Assembly: GCF_011758655.1 (NCBI RefSeq)
Contig: NZ_JAAMPA010000001.1
Coordinates: forward strand, 496,001-560,000
Source of the DNA: Modestobacter marinus
Lineage (GTDB): Bacteria; Actinomycetota; Actinomycetes; Mycobacteriales; Geodermatophilaceae
Reading direction: 5' to 3'
Length of the DNA: 64,000 nt
Position numbers and translations under genes: made by a program. Numbering within the stretch: the stretch's first letter is position 1; each line of letters starts with the position of its first letter. Positions 23,705-33,160 of this stretch are shown here, in pieces. The notes below the pieces were generated by a model. It was not told where the DNA came from. It searched no databases and saw only the letters and a program-made list of their open reading frames with translations.

Positions 23705-24526
23705 TCAGATGACGTCGAAGTCCGCGGTGTCGTAGCGCGCCGTGGGGGTGAACTCGGCCGGCTCGCCGTCGGTGCGCTCCAGGCTGGCCTGGCTGTGCGC
23801 GCCGCAGCCGTAGTCGGCGGTGACGACGTGCCCGTCGGCCGGGGCGTAGGCGTTGCTGCAGGCCCCGAGCGACAGCCGCAGCGAGCCGGCCAGCGGCAGG
23901 TAGAACCCGCAGGTCGCGCAGGGACCGGGGGCGTGCCGGGCCATCGACGAGCGCGGCCCGAAGTCGCCCTCCCGCCAGCGCTGCGCGGCCTCGATCCGCC
24001 CCTCGGGTGAGAGCACCCGCTCCCGGCCGATGCCCAGCTCCTCGGCGACGACGCGGCCGGCCGGGTCCTCGGCGGAGTCGTCGTCGGCCAGGTACGCGGG
24101 CACCAGGCGGGCGTCGTCCTCGGTGGAGGGCAGCACGTCGCCCACCGACAGGTCGCCGGGGCGCAGCCGCTCGTGCCACGGCACCCAGGCCGGTGCGAGC
24201 AGCGCGGAGTCACCCGGCAGCAGCACGACCTCGTCGAGGGTGGCCTCGTCCGAGCCGGGCACCGCGGCCAGCGTCACGGCCCAGTGCCAGCCGGCGTAGC
24301 CGGGCAGGGTGGCGGCGAAGGAGTGCGTGCCGACGACGCCGAGCGCGGGGTCGGGCTGCTCCGCCAGCGCCTCCGGGGTCACCTCCAGGTGCTCCCCGAC
24401 CGCCGCCGGGTCACCGGCCACCTCGATCGCGGCAGCCCGGGCCTGCTCGACCGCAGCGGCCAGCACCTCGTCGGGAGAGGAGCCAGGGGACGCGGCGGCA
24501 GGAGTCGATTCGGACACGCCCTCCAT
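23705..24526 (-). CDS. DUF3027 family protein
   Basis: A 273-residue soluble protein. Conserved pieces include GYAGWHWAVTLAAVPG, PGDSALLAPAWVPWHERLRPGDLSVGD (shown here as one conserved region near residues 120-145) and a cysteine pair CATCGFYLPL followed by LGACSNAYAPADGHVV and YGCGAHS. The family is confined to actinobacteria and its function is unknown; the Cys pattern suggests a metal site, which is inference. The ATG at 24526 is preferred over a GTG eleven nt later that sits too close to GGAGGG. Confidence 0.85.
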   Translation of the reverse strand: MEGVSESTPAAASPGSSPDEVLAAAVEQARAAAIEVAGDPAAVGEHLEVTPEALAEQPDPALGVVGTHSFAATLPGYAGWHWAVTLAAVPGSDEATLDEVVLLPGDSALLAPAWVPWHERLRPGDLSVGDVLPSTEDDARLVPAYLADDDSAEDPAGRVVAEELGIGRERVLSPEGRIEAAQRWREGDFGPRSSMARHAPGPCATCGFYLPLAGSLRLSLGACSNAYAPADGHVVTADYGCGAHSQASLERTDGEPAEFTPTARYDTADFDVI

Positions 24527-24663
24527 TGTCCCCGATGGCGGCGAGGACGTCCCGGCCAGGGATGCCTCCTTCCACCCGCGTCGCGCACAGGTGGCTGCGG
24601 CACCATGGGGCTCGGGACCACACCACCGGGTCACCCACACACCACCGATCGGGAGGCAAAGCC

Positions 24664-25173
24664 GTGAACGGCGCAGGACGTGCATCGGGGACGGCGCTGC
24701 TGAGCGGGGTGCTGCTGCTCGCCGGGTGCGGCGACGCCGACAGCGCCGGCGGGACCGCCGAGGACGGCGACGGCGGGACCGTCCCCTCGATCACCGTCCG
24801 GGCCGGTGGCGACCCGATCACCGTCGACCCGACCCAGTACTGCCTGGACGGCGAGGGGCAGCGCTACCGGACCGATCCGACCTACCTCGAGGTCGCGCCG
24901 GACACCCAGGTCCTGCTGGAGGTGCCCGACGTGGTCGCCGAGGCCGGCTGGAGCGTCCAGGTGTTCGACGAGCGGCTCCAGGAGCGGATCGGCGACATCG
25001 ACGTCCCGGCGGGCAGCGCCGAGTTCGACGAGATCAACACCTCCGACGTCGTCCCCCCGACCTACTACCTGGTGGTCGTGGAGGACTCCGACACCGACGC
25101 CTGCGAGGGCCTCTCCGGTGCTTGGCCGGTGGGCTTCATCCGCGCCGACGGCGCCGCCACGACGACCGGCTGA
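24664..25173 (+). CDS. DUF2771-like lipoprotein
   Basis: A 169-residue secreted lipoprotein. The signal peptide ends in LLLAGC (lipobox, Cys at residue ~22), followed by a short acidic/Gly linker and a beta-rich domain with two further cysteines (QYCLDGEG and DTDACEG) that could form a disulfide. Length, lipobox and position beside DUF3027 and a cold-shock gene match actinobacterial DUF2771, with modest certainty. The GTG at 24664 has GGAGG eight nt upstream. Confidence 0.72.
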   Translation: MNGAGRASGTALLSGVLLLAGCGDADSAGGTAEDGDGGTVPSITVRAGGDPITVDPTQYCLDGEGQRYRTDPTYLEVAPDTQVLLEVPDVVAEAGWSVQVFDERLQERIGDIDVPAGSAEFDEINTSDVVPPTYYLVVVEDSDTDACEGLSGAWPVGFIRADGAATTTG

Positions 25174-25174
25174 C

Positions 25175-25200
25175 GGCCCCACCGCCGGGGCAGCGGGGCC
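25175..25200. terminator. Convergent hairpin between lipoprotein and csp genes
   Basis: GGCCCC and GGGGCC, separated by 14 nt, lie in the 32-bp gap between two convergent stop codons and could end both transcripts. Confidence 0.5.
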
Positions 25201-25205
25201 CTGCG

Positions 25206-25589
25206 TCAGGCGTCGAGGTCGGCGGCGACCGCGCGCAGGACCGCGGCCACCTTGCGGGCCATCGGCTTGTCGGGGTGGCGGCCGTGCCGCATGCCCTCCG
25301 AGACGCCGTCCAGCAGCTTGATCAGGTCCTCGATGATCGGCACCAGGTCGTCGGGCTTCTTGCGGGTGCCGGCGACCGCGGACGGCAGCGGGTCGAGCAC
25401 CTGGACCTGCAGCGCCTGGTCACCGCGGCGCCCCTGGACGATGCCGAACTCCACGCGCTGGCCGGGCTTGAGCTCGGTGGTGCCGGCGGGCAGCGCGTCC
25501 TTGTGCACGAACACGTCCGGGCCGCCCTCGTGCGCGAGGAAGCCGAAGCCCTTCTCCGCGTTGAACCACTTCACCTTGCCGCTGGGCAC
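25206..25589 (-). CDS. Cold-shock protein with C-terminal extension
   Basis: A 127-residue protein. The first ~67 residues are a cold-shock domain with both RNA-binding motifs ([17 protein letters not shown] and VFVHKDAL). A ~60-residue helical, basic extension follows ([20 protein letters not shown]). Extended CspA-like proteins of this kind are common in actinobacteria beside DUF3027. The domain binds single-stranded RNA or DNA as a chaperone; the extension's role is unknown. GTG start at 25589, behind a ~75-nt leader with two hairpins. Confidence 0.9.
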   Translation of the reverse strand: MPSGKVKWFNAEKGFGFLAHEGGPDVFVHKDALPAGTTELKPGQRVEFGIVQGRRGDQALQVQVLDPLPSAVAGTRKKPDDLVPIIEDLIKLLDGVSEGMRHGRHPDKPMARKVAAVLRAVAADLDA

Positions 25590-25617
25590 GTCGATCCCTC
25601 AGTCACTCGTCCGGTTC

Positions 25618-25676
25618 CCGGCCGTCGCGGCCGGTGGCGTCGGCAGCCGGTGACGGCTGCTCGGTCCACCAGGTTA
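25618..25676 (-). promoter_or_regulatory. csp leader with two stem-loops and candidate -10
   Basis: On the minus strand TAACCT (25676-25671) is a plausible -10 box. Between it and the GTG lie GCAGCC-N6-GGCTGC (25643-25660) and the perfect CCGGCCG-tcg-CGGCCGG (25618-25634). Structured leaders control many csp mRNAs, but cold response here is an inference. Confidence 0.4.
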
Positions 25677-25729
25677 GTCACCGACACAGACCGCGCAGCC
25701 ACCCGTTTTCCGGCGCGCGGAGAGCCGCC

Positions 25730-27385
25730 TCAGGCGAAGCGGGAGGCGGCCGCCGCCTGCAGGCCCAGCTCCTCGATCGACACCTCGCGCATCTCGACCT
25801 TGCGCACCTTGCCGGTGACCGTCATCGGGAAGGCGTCGACGACCTTCACGTACCGCGGCACCTTGTAGTGGGCCAGCTTGCCGGCACAGAAGGCCCGCAG
25901 CCGCTCCGCCGTGAGCTCCTCCGCGCCGTCGCGCAGCCGCACCCAGGCCATCAGCTCCTCACCGAGACGCGCGTCGGGGACGCCGATCACCTGGGCCTCG
26001 ACGACGTCGGGGTGGGTGAAGAGGAACTCCTCGATCTCCCGCGGGTACACGTTCTCCCCGCCGCGGATGACCATGTCCTTGATCCGCCCGACGATGTTCA
26101 GATAGCCGGCGTCGTCCATCACGGCCAGGTCGCCGGTGTGCATCCAGCGGGCGGCGTCGAGCACCTCGGCGGTCTTCTCCGGCTCGTCCCAGTAACCGAG
26201 CATCACCGAGTAGCCGCGCGTGCAGAACTCACCGGTCTGCCCGCGCGGGACGGTCAGCCCGGTCCGCGGGTCGACCACCTTGACCTCCAGGTGCGGGTGC
26301 ACCCGCCCGACGGTCGACGTCCGCCGCTCCAGGTCGTCGTCGGCGCCGGTCTGGGTGGACACCGGCGAGGTCTCGGTCATGCCGTAGCAGATGGTCACCT
26401 CGGCCATCCCCATCTCGTCGACCACCCGCTTCATCACCTCGACCGGGCAGGGTGAGCCGGCCATGATCCCGGTCCGCAGGCTGGAGAGGTCGTAGGAGGC
26501 GAAGTCCGGCAGCGCCAGCTCGGCGATGAACATCGTCGGGACGCCGTAGAGGGAGGTGCACCGCTCCTCCTGCACCGCCCGCAGCGTCGCCGCCGGGTCG
26601 AAGCCGGGCGCCGGGATCACCATCGTCGCGCCGTGCGAGGTGCAGCCCAGGTTGCCCATGCCCATGCCGAAGCAGTGGTAGTAGGGCACGGGGATGCAGA
26701 CCCGGTCGGCCTCGGTGTAGCCGCAGCCCTCGCCCACGAAGAACCCGTTGTTGAGCAGGTTGTGGTGGGTGAGCGTGGCGCCCTTCGGGAAGCCCGTCGT
26801 CCCCGACGTGTACTGGATGTTGATCGGGTCGTCGGGTGAGAGCTGCGCCGCCCGCTCGGCCAGCCGCGCGCGGTCGGCGGCCCGGCCGGTGTCCAGCAGC
26901 TGCGTCCACTCCTGGTCGCCGAGGAAGACGACGTCCCGCAGCGCGGGACAGTCCGCGCGCACCTCGTCGACCATCGCGCGGTAGTCGCTGCCCTTGAACT
27001 CCGGTGCGGCCACCAGCACCGAGATGCCCGCCTGGCGCAGCACGTAGGAGAGCTCGTGGGTGCGGTAGGCGGGGTTGATGTTCACCAGGACGGCGCCGAG
27101 CTTCGCCGTCCCGTACTGCACGAAGACCCACTCGGCGCAGTTCGGCGCCCAGATGCCCACCCGGTCGCCCTTGGCCACGCCGAGGGCGTCGAGGCCGAGC
27201 GCGCAGGCGTCGACCTCGGCGACCAGCTCCGGGTAGGTCCAGCGGCGACCGGTGGCGCACTCGACGAGCGCCTCGTGGTCGCCCACCCGCGCTGCCGTCC
27301 GATCGAGGTCGTCCCCGATCGTGTCGCCCAGCAGGGGCACCGTGGAGGTGCCGCTGCTGTAGGACGGCAGCGCGGGCGCGGTCAC
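25730..27385 (-). CDS. Fatty-acyl-CoA synthetase (AMP-forming)
   Basis: A 551-residue adenylate-forming enzyme. The P-loop [12 protein letters not shown] is near residue 200, [11 protein letters not shown] near 345, the [11 protein letters not shown] hinge near 425, and the C-terminal lysine loop ([13 protein letters not shown]) is present, so the adenylation and thioesterification machinery is complete. It activates a carboxylic acid to acyl-AMP and then acyl-CoA. Overall resemblance is to the FadD/AcsA-like medium- to long-chain group; chain length cannot be set. The GTG start overlaps the stop of the small upstream gene by 4 nt. Confidence 0.9.
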   Translation of the reverse strand: MTAPALPSYSSGTSTVPLLGDTIGDDLDRTAARVGDHEALVECATGRRWTYPELVAEVDACALGLDALGVAKGDRVGIWAPNCAEWVFVQYGTAKLGAVLVNINPAYRTHELSYVLRQAGISVLVAAPEFKGSDYRAMVDEVRADCPALRDVVFLGDQEWTQLLDTGRAADRARLAERAAQLSPDDPINIQYTSGTTGFPKGATLTHHNLLNNGFFVGEGCGYTEADRVCIPVPYYHCFGMGMGNLGCTSHGATMVIPAPGFDPAATLRAVQEERCTSLYGVPTMFIAELALPDFASYDLSSLRTGIMAGSPCPVEVMKRVVDEMGMAEVTICYGMTETSPVSTQTGADDDLERRTSTVGRVHPHLEVKVVDPRTGLTVPRGQTGEFCTRGYSVMLGYWDEPEKTAEVLDAARWMHTGDLAVMDDAGYLNIVGRIKDMVIRGGENVYPREIEEFLFTHPDVVEAQVIGVPDARLGEELMAWVRLRDGAEELTAERLRAFCAGKLAHYKVPRYVKVVDAFPMTVTGKVRKVEMREVSIEELGLQAAAASRFA

Positions 27386-27603
27386 CGTCCCTCGCCCGCC
27401 ATCAGACCGGCCCGGTTCGGCTTGTCCACCGGGTGGGCGTAGCGCAGCCGCTCCGGCGGGAGCGGGAAGGCGTGGTCCTCACCGAACGGGGAGAGGCCAC
27501 CGGCCATCTCGCTGACCAGCTCGGTCACCGGCGGGCCGTCACCGGTCGACTGCCCCCAGGTCGGCTCGACCAGGTGAGCGTGCTTCGCCTTGCGCTTGGA
27601 CAT
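27382..27603 (-). CDS. Hypothetical small protein upstream of the acyl-CoA synthetase
   Basis: A 73-residue hydrophilic protein starting [18 protein letters not shown], with ATG at 27603 and GGAGG six nt upstream. It has no membrane segment or recognised domain. The 4-nt GTGA overlap with the synthetase gene shows co-translation. The good ribosome site and start context support it as a real gene; function unknown. Confidence 0.65.
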   Translation of the reverse strand: MSKRKAKHAHLVEPTWGQSTGDGPPVTELVSEMAGGLSPFGEDHAFPLPPERLRYAHPVDKPNRAGLMAGEGR

Positions 27604-27718
27604 GCCGCCTCCAGTTGCTGTGCCAGGCCCGGGAGTGCGCCCCGGGTGCCTCACCTGCCATCTTCCCGCGTCGCCCCCCGCTCGCGCACGCCGCGGGTGG
27701 CCGTGTCGCTGGGAGGGG

Positions 27719-28237
27719 TCACCGCCGGGCGGCCCGCCGGGCGCCGTAGACCGTGCCGGCCCCGTCGGCGGTCAGCAGCCACTCCCGCGGGGAGACCTCG
27801 GCGTAGCGCACCTCGGCGCCGTCCAGCCGCTGCACGGCGCGGGTGCGCCAGACCGCCGTGGACACCAGTTGCAGCCGCAACGGCTCGTCGGTGAGCTCGT
27901 CGTAGCCGGCCGGCTCGACCTGCAGCAGCGCCGGGCCGGCGATCCGCAGCCGCCCGTGCTGCCACGACTCGCGGGCCAGGGCGGCGGTCCAGCGGCGGGC
28001 GCGCAGCCAGGCGCCCAGCCCGATGACGGCCACGACGACCCCGCCGACGACGAGCAGCACGACCATCGACCCGGCGAACGGCGGCCGCGCCCCGCCGTCG
28101 GCGGTGATCCGGACGACGGCGGCGCCCAGCAACCAGCCCAGGAGGACGGCGACCACGCCACCGGCCAGCCAGCGCAGCGCCCCCGCCCGGAGCGCGGCCA
28201 GGTCGGTGCGGGTCTGCGGGTCGTCGAGCGCGGGCAC
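27719..28237 (-). CDS. Hypothetical two-helix membrane protein
   Basis: A 172-residue protein with two helices (about residues 19-41 and 55-77), then a ~95-residue cytoplasmic or external domain of mixed strands ending GTVYGARRAARR. No family is recognised. The GTG at 28237 is selected because the open frame beyond it runs antisense through the helicase-like gene. It is divergent from that gene with a 66-bp gap. Confidence 0.65.
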   Translation of the reverse strand: MPALDDPQTRTDLAALRAGALRWLAGGVVAVLLGWLLGAAVVRITADGGARPPFAGSMVVLLVVGGVVVAVIGLGAWLRARRWTAALARESWQHGRLRIAGPALLQVEPAGYDELTDEPLRLQLVSTAVWRTRAVQRLDGAEVRYAEVSPREWLLTADGAGTVYGARRAARR

Positions 28238-28303
28238 CCCGGGATGGTGACAGAGCCCGGCCGCCCGAGCGGGCACGCCGGGGCGCGACGTAGCGTGGAC
28301 CGG

Positions 28304-30562
28304 ATGTCTCCGGACCAGCCCGCCACGCTCGCCGCCTGGCTGCGCACCCGCACCGACGAGCAGCTGGGCGCCCTCCTGGTCGCCCGGCCCGACGTCGCGC
28401 GCCCGGCCCCCTCCGACGTGGTGGGGCTGGCGACCCGGCTCGCGGTGCCCGTCTCGGTCGACCGCGCGCTGGACGAGCTGGACGCCGCGACGCTGCAGGT
28501 GCTCGACGCGGTGCTGCTCTCCCCCACCGACGGCGTCGCCCGCACGGAGCTGCCCGCGCTGCTGCCCGACGTCCCGGCCGAGGTGGTCGACGCCGCCGTC
28601 GAGACGCTGACCGGCCGGGCGCTGCTGTGGGGTGACGCCGACCTGCACGCCCCCGAGCCGGTGCGCCGGGCGGTCCGCTACCCCGCCGGGCTCGGCCGCC
28701 GGGCCACCGACCTGCGGGTGCCCCTCCCCCGCGACCTGCCCGGCACGCTCGCCGACCTCGCCGCCGACGAACGCACGGTGCTCGAGCGGCTGGCCGGCGA
28801 CCGCCCGGTCGGCCACCTCCCCGACAGCACCGACGGCGCGCTGAGCCCGGCCCGCCGGTTGCTGCAGGCCGGGCTGCTGGCCCGGATCGACGCGGTCAAC
28901 GTCGAGCTGCCCCGCGAGATCGGCCAGGCGCTGCGCGGCGACCGCCCGCTCGGCCCGCCGAGGCTGCGGCCGGAGCCGGAGGTCAGCGAGCGCGACCCGG
29001 CCGTCGTCGACCGCCAGGCCGCCGGCGCTGCGCTCGAGGTGCTCAGCCGGGTGAACGACGTGCTCACCGCGCTGGAGGAGGAACCGGCCGGTCTGCTGCG
29101 CAGCGGCGGGCTGGGCGTCCGGGACCAGAAGCGGCTGGCCAAGGAGCTGCGCATCGCCGAGACCGACCTCGCCTTCCTGGTCGAGGTCGCGCACGCCGCG
29201 GGCCTGCTGGACGTCGGCGGCGCGCAGCGCGACGAGTGGCTGCCCACCCGCGGCTACGACGCCTGGCGCGAGCAGGACCTCGCCGACCGGTGGGCGCTGC
29301 TGGCCGCCGGCTGGCTGACCAGCGTGCGGCTGATCTCCCTGGTGGGACAGCGCGACGTGGCCGGCAAGGCGGTCAACGTGCTCTCCCCCGACGTCGTCCG
29401 GCAGACCGCGCCCACGCTGCGGCGCTCGGCGCTGGGCGTGCTGGCCGAGTTCCCGCCCGGCCAGGGCCTGACCGCGCCGGAGCTGGTGGCGCTGCTGCGC
29501 TGGCGCACCCCGCGGCGGGCCGACCGGCTGGCCCCGGTGCCCGACCTTCTCGCCGAGGCCGAGCGCCTGGGCGTGGTGGTCGGCGGCGTGCTGAGCAGCG
29601 GCGGCCGCGGGCTGCTCACCGGCGGGGAGGACGAGGCCGCGGACGCGATGCGCGGGCTGCTGCCGGCCCCGGTCGACCACGTCCTCGCCCAGCCCGACCT
29701 GTCGCTGATCGCCCCCGGGCCGCTGGTGGCCGACCTGGCCGCCACCCTCGCGGTCGTCGCCGACGTCGAGTCCTCCGGCGGGGCCACGGTGTACCGGGTC
29801 TCCGACGGCAGCATCCGGCGGGCGCTGGACTCCGGCTGGTCGGCCAACGAGCTCCACGACTTCTTCACCCGGGCCTCCCGCACGCCGGTGCCGCAGGCGC
29901 TGGAGTTCCTGATCGACGACGTGGCCCGCCAGCACGGGCGGCTGCGGGTGGGCGCGATCGAGTGCTACGTCCGCTCCGACGACCACGGCCTGGTCTCCCA
30001 GGTGCTCAGCGACCGGCGCACCGCCGGCGCAGAGCTGCGCCGGCTGGCCCCGGGTGTGCTGGTCAGCGGACTGGGCGCCGACGAGGTGCTCACCGTGCTG
30101 CGCGCCGCCGGGTACGCGCCGGCCGGCGAGTCCTCCGGCGGTGCCGTGCTGACCCGGCCGAAGGCGCCACCGCGGGCGGCCGGTCGCCGTCCCGGTGCGG
30201 TGGCCGCCGTGGGCCCGCGCCCGCTCGCGCCCGACGACGTCGCCGCGACGGTGCGCGAGGTCCGGGCCGGGGACGCCGCCCTCGCGGCCCGGCGCACCGA
30301 GCCGGTGCGCCAGGTGCCCGGGGTGACCACCGCGAGCACGCTGGAGCTGCTGAGCCGGGCCGTGCGCGAGGGGCTGGCCGTCTGGCTGGGCTACGTCGAC
30401 GCGCAGGGCAGCGGCAGCCAGCGGGTCGTCCAGCCGGTGTCGCTGAGCGGCGGCTTCCTGCAGGGGTTCGACGAGGGGCGCGGGGAGAGCCGCACCTTCG
30501 CCGTCCACCGGATCACCTCGGTCGCGCTGGTCGACGCCGAGGACGCTGCCGCGTCGTCCTGA
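28304..30562 (+). CDS. Helicase-associated domain protein (XPB/Ssl2 partner)
   Basis: A 752-residue protein that lacks Walker motifs. Its N-terminal two-thirds resemble the actinobacterial 'helicase XPB/Ssl2 N-terminal domain' or Helicase_C_3 proteins, with winged-helix repeats (WLRTRTDEQLGALLVARPDV at the start, and SSGGATVYRVSDGSIRRALD near residue 490). The C-terminal ~90 residues (LELLSRAVREGLAVWLGYVD, then FAVHRITSVALVDAEDAA) are WYL-like. In many actinobacteria it is encoded beside XPB; here XPB follows 2.6 kb downstream. A role in DNA repair with XPB is inferred. Confidence 0.82.
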   Translation: MSPDQPATLAAWLRTRTDEQLGALLVARPDVARPAPSDVVGLATRLAVPVSVDRALDELDAATLQVLDAVLLSPTDGVARTELPALLPDVPAEVVDAAVETLTGRALLWGDADLHAPEPVRRAVRYPAGLGRRATDLRVPLPRDLPGTLADLAADERTVLERLAGDRPVGHLPDSTDGALSPARRLLQAGLLARIDAVNVELPREIGQALRGDRPLGPPRLRPEPEVSERDPAVVDRQAAGAALEVLSRVNDVLTALEEEPAGLLRSGGLGVRDQKRLAKELRIAETDLAFLVEVAHAAGLLDVGGAQRDEWLPTRGYDAWREQDLADRWALLAAGWLTSVRLISLVGQRDVAGKAVNVLSPDVVRQTAPTLRRSALGVLAEFPPGQGLTAPELVALLRWRTPRRADRLAPVPDLLAEAERLGVVVGGVLSSGGRGLLTGGEDEAADAMRGLLPAPVDHVLAQPDLSLIAPGPLVADLAATLAVVADVESSGGATVYRVSDGSIRRALDSGWSANELHDFFTRASRTPVPQALEFLIDDVARQHGRLRVGAIECYVRSDDHGLVSQVLSDRRTAGAELRRLAPGVLVSGLGADEVLTVLRAAGYAPAGESSGGAVLTRPKAPPRAAGRRPGAVAAVGPRPLAPDDVAATVREVRAGDAALAARRTEPVRQVPGVTTASTLELLSRAVREGLAVWLGYVDAQGSGSQRVVQPVSLSGGFLQGFDEGRGESRTFAVHRITSVALVDAEDAAASS

Positions 30563-30703
30563 ACTCTGTTCCCTTGATCGGGTGAGTCCGGGATGATCAA
30601 CCACCCGCCCGGCGTTGCGCGGATCAGTTGGTATGTGCAACCAGCTGTCGGGCAGCAGGTCCCGGACATGCGCTGGTTGCCGCCGCGGGTGAGGAGCGTG
30701 GAG

Positions 30704-31987
30704 ATGACGAGGCAGCGAACGGTCGCCGATCGGCTGGCGGCGGCACTGGGTGCGGTGCTGGGGACGACGGAGCCACCCGTGCGGCTGCGCGGCTGGGACG
30801 GCTCCCTGGCCGGGCCCCCCGGCGCACCGGTGCTCGCGATCCGCTCCCGGCGGGCACTGCGCCGGCTGGTCTGGTCGCCCGGACAGCTCGGCCTGGCCCG
30901 GGCCTACGTCGCCGGGGACATCGACATCGAGGGCGACGTGTTCGCCACCTTCGCGGCGCTGCGGTCGGCGGGCAGGCTCGGCGAGACCGGCCCGATGGCC
31001 CCGCCCACCTGGCGCGAGCGGCTCGGCCTGCTCGGCACCGCGGTGGCGCTGGGGGCGATCGGCCCGGAGCCGGCGCCGCCGGCCGAGGAGGTCGACCTCG
31101 GCCGGGCCGGGCGGCGACACTCGCGCTCCCGTGACGCGGCGGCGATCTCGCACCACTACGACGTCGGCAACGACTTCTACGCCCTCGTCCTCGGCCCCTC
31201 GATGGTCTACTCCTGCGCCGTCTGGGAGACCCCGGAGACCGGGCTGGACGCCGCCCAGGAGGCCAAGCTCGACCTGGTCTGCCGCAAGCTCGGGCTGACG
31301 CCGGGGTCGCGGCTGCTCGACGTCGGCTGCGGCTGGGGGTCGATGGCCATCCACGCCGCCCAGCGGTACGGCGCCGACGTCGTGGGGATCACGCTGTCGG
31401 AGGAGCAGGCCCGGATGGCCCGCAAGCGCGTCGCCGAGGCCGGCCTGACCGACCGGGTCGACATCCGGGTGCAGGACTACCGCGCCGTCGACGACGGGCC
31501 CTTCGACGCGATCAGCTCGATCGGCATGGCCGAGCACGTGGGCCGGGGGCAGATGCCCGAGTACGTCGCGGCTCTGCGCGCGCTGCTGCGCCCCGGCGGG
31601 CGGCTGCTCAACCACGCGATCAACTGGAACGCCGGCACGACCACCCCCGACCCGGACACCTTCATCTCCCGCTACGTCTTCCCAGACGGCGAACTGCTGG
31701 GGCTGGGCGAGACGGTCGGCCTGCTGGAGTCGGCCGACCTCGAGGTGCTGGACGTCGAGGCGCTGCGCCAGCACTACGCGCTCACCCTGCGGGCCTGGGT
31801 GCAGTTGCTGGAGCAGAACTGGTCCGCCGCCGTCGCCGCCTCCAGCGAGGGCCGGGCGCGGGTCTGGCGGCTGTACATGGCCGCCTGCGCGCTCGCCTTC
31901 GAAGGCGGTGACATGGGCGTCAACCAGGTGCTGCTGCAGAAGACCGGCGGGGAGCAGCCCCCGCTCCGCCGGACCGCCTGGACCTGA
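30704..31987 (+). CDS. Cyclopropane-fatty-acid synthase family methyltransferase
   Basis: A 427-residue SAM-dependent enzyme. The N-terminal ~130 residues match the Cfa lipid-binding domain. HYDVGNDFYALVLGPSMVYSC near residue 150 leads to the SAM site LLDVGCGWGSMAIHAA near 203, then SIGMAEHVGRGQMPEY and a late FEGGDMGVNQVLL. Cfa enzymes add a methylene or methyl group to unsaturated acyl chains of phospholipids. The ATG at 30704 has GGAG eight nt upstream; earlier in-frame ATGs (30593, 30668) lack one. Confidence 0.9.
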   Translation: MTRQRTVADRLAAALGAVLGTTEPPVRLRGWDGSLAGPPGAPVLAIRSRRALRRLVWSPGQLGLARAYVAGDIDIEGDVFATFAALRSAGRLGETGPMAPPTWRERLGLLGTAVALGAIGPEPAPPAEEVDLGRAGRRHSRSRDAAAISHHYDVGNDFYALVLGPSMVYSCAVWETPETGLDAAQEAKLDLVCRKLGLTPGSRLLDVGCGWGSMAIHAAQRYGADVVGITLSEEQARMARKRVAEAGLTDRVDIRVQDYRAVDDGPFDAISSIGMAEHVGRGQMPEYVAALRALLRPGGRLLNHAINWNAGTTTPDPDTFISRYVFPDGELLGLGETVGLLESADLEVLDVEALRQHYALTLRAWVQLLEQNWSAAVAASSEGRARVWRLYMAACALAFEGGDMGVNQVLLQKTGGEQPPLRRTAWT

Positions 31988-32007
31988 CGGCCCCTGCTGT
32001 CCCCGGC

Positions 32008-32388
32008 TCAGCCGTGGTGGACGGCCTCCACGTTGTGCCCGTCGGGGTCGCGGAGGAAGACGGCGTAGTAGCCCGGGTGGTACTCCGGCCACTCCCGGGG
32101 CGGGTGGAGCACCTCCGTACCGGCGGCCCGGGCGGCGTCGTGCACCGCGTCGACGGCGGCCCGGTCGGGGGCCTGGAAGCCGACGTGCAGCTCCCGGGTC
32201 TCCCCCGCCCCGGCGGCCGGGCTGAGCCAGAAGTCCGGCACGCCGTCCGGACCGCTGAGGCCGACGACGGAGGAGTCCCCCACCGGGAAGCGGACGACCT
32301 CCCGCATGCCGATCGGCGCGAACGTCCGCAGGTAGAAGGCCAGGGACGCCTCGACGTCGGCGACCTGGACCCCGAGGTGGTCGAGCAT
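32008..32388 (-). CDS. VOC (glyoxalase/bleomycin-resistance) family protein
   Basis: A 126-residue single-domain protein with the paired beta-alpha-beta pattern: MLDHLGVQVADVEASLAFY at the start and FLRDPDGHNVEAVHHG at the end. His4 and the late Glu are candidate metal ligands. It could be an isomerase, dioxygenase or resistance protein; no substrate can be assigned. ATG at 32388. Confidence 0.85.
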   Translation of the reverse strand: MLDHLGVQVADVEASLAFYLRTFAPIGMREVVRFPVGDSSVVGLSGPDGVPDFWLSPAAGAGETRELHVGFQAPDRAAVDAVHDAARAAGTEVLHPPREWPEYHPGYYAVFLRDPDGHNVEAVHHG

Positions 32389-32495
32389 GCCGGGACGGTA
32401 GCGGCCCGGCACCGCGGGCGGGGGCTCCCGGCGCTCGGCGCTGGGTGGGTCCGACGGAACTGCCACGGCGCCAGGGAGCAGCGTCCTGCCGCGGC

Positions 32496-33011
32496 TCAGC
32501 AGTCGAAGACCGACCAGCAGATGTCGTTCCGCAGCCGCTGGTCGTCGAGGACGAGCGCGCGGATCGGCTCGGGCAGCTGGTCGCGCTGCCACTGGCACTC
32601 CGACCGCCCTGCGGCATCGGTCATGCCGTCCGGTGCCGCGGCACGGGCTGCCTTGATCGCGTAGGCGGCTGCACCGAGCTCGTGTGCCGCGACGTGCGCG
32701 ACGGCACCGGCCTGGCCCGCCGCGTAGGCGGCGTGCCGTGCTGCTCCACGCAGCTCCCGCGCCGCTCCCATGGCGTGCCCGCCCGCCGCACGGGCCTGCA
32801 TCATCGGCAGCTCGCCGCGGACCCAAGCGCGGGCGGCCCCGATCGCGTCCCGTGGTCGCGGGTCCTGCGGGCGGACCGCCTCGAACAGGCCCAGCACGTG
32901 CTCGGCGCAGGCCGCCGCCCACAGTGCGAGGAGGTGGTGGTCCGAGTCGGTGAGCGTTCCCCCACGACGGATCGTCACGAACCGGGGATCGCGGACCGTC
33001 GGGAGGATCAT
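32496..33011 (-). CDS. Putative immunity protein (Imm-5-like)
   Basis: A 171-residue all-helical, Ala-rich protein. The start MILPTVRDPRFVTIRRGGTL and the WAAACAEHVLGLFE helix, followed by helices rich in AARAA and a C-terminal NDICW, resemble the Imm-5-like group annotated as putative immunity proteins. No toxin or polymorphic-toxin cassette lies beside it, so an immunity role is unsupported here. The ATG at 33011 is preferred to an in-frame start six residues earlier. Confidence 0.65.
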   Translation of the reverse strand: MILPTVRDPRFVTIRRGGTLTDSDHHLLALWAAACAEHVLGLFEAVRPQDPRPRDAIGAARAWVRGELPMMQARAAGGHAMGAARELRGAARHAAYAAGQAGAVAHVAAHELGAAAYAIKAARAAAPDGMTDAAGRSECQWQRDQLPEPIRALVLDDQRLRNDICWSVFDC

Positions 33012-33160
33012 GGGACGAGCCTGCCGCACGGAGCACCACCCCGTCCGGGAGACCGGGCTCGGGGCGGAAGTACCGGCCGCCGTCCGGCGTTACCGTGGAC
33101 AGTCCGGCGTGCGGCAGTCTGCGCGCCCCCCTCATCTCCCAGCACCGGAGGCGTGCCCGC

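Noticed and set aside
27719..32617. A 1632-codon open frame on the minus strand
   Set aside because: It runs antisense through the helicase-associated and Cfa genes. Its translation is Arg/Gly/Gln/Pro-rich with no domain until the last ~170 codons, which are the real small membrane protein. Long antisense frames are a by-product of high GC3.
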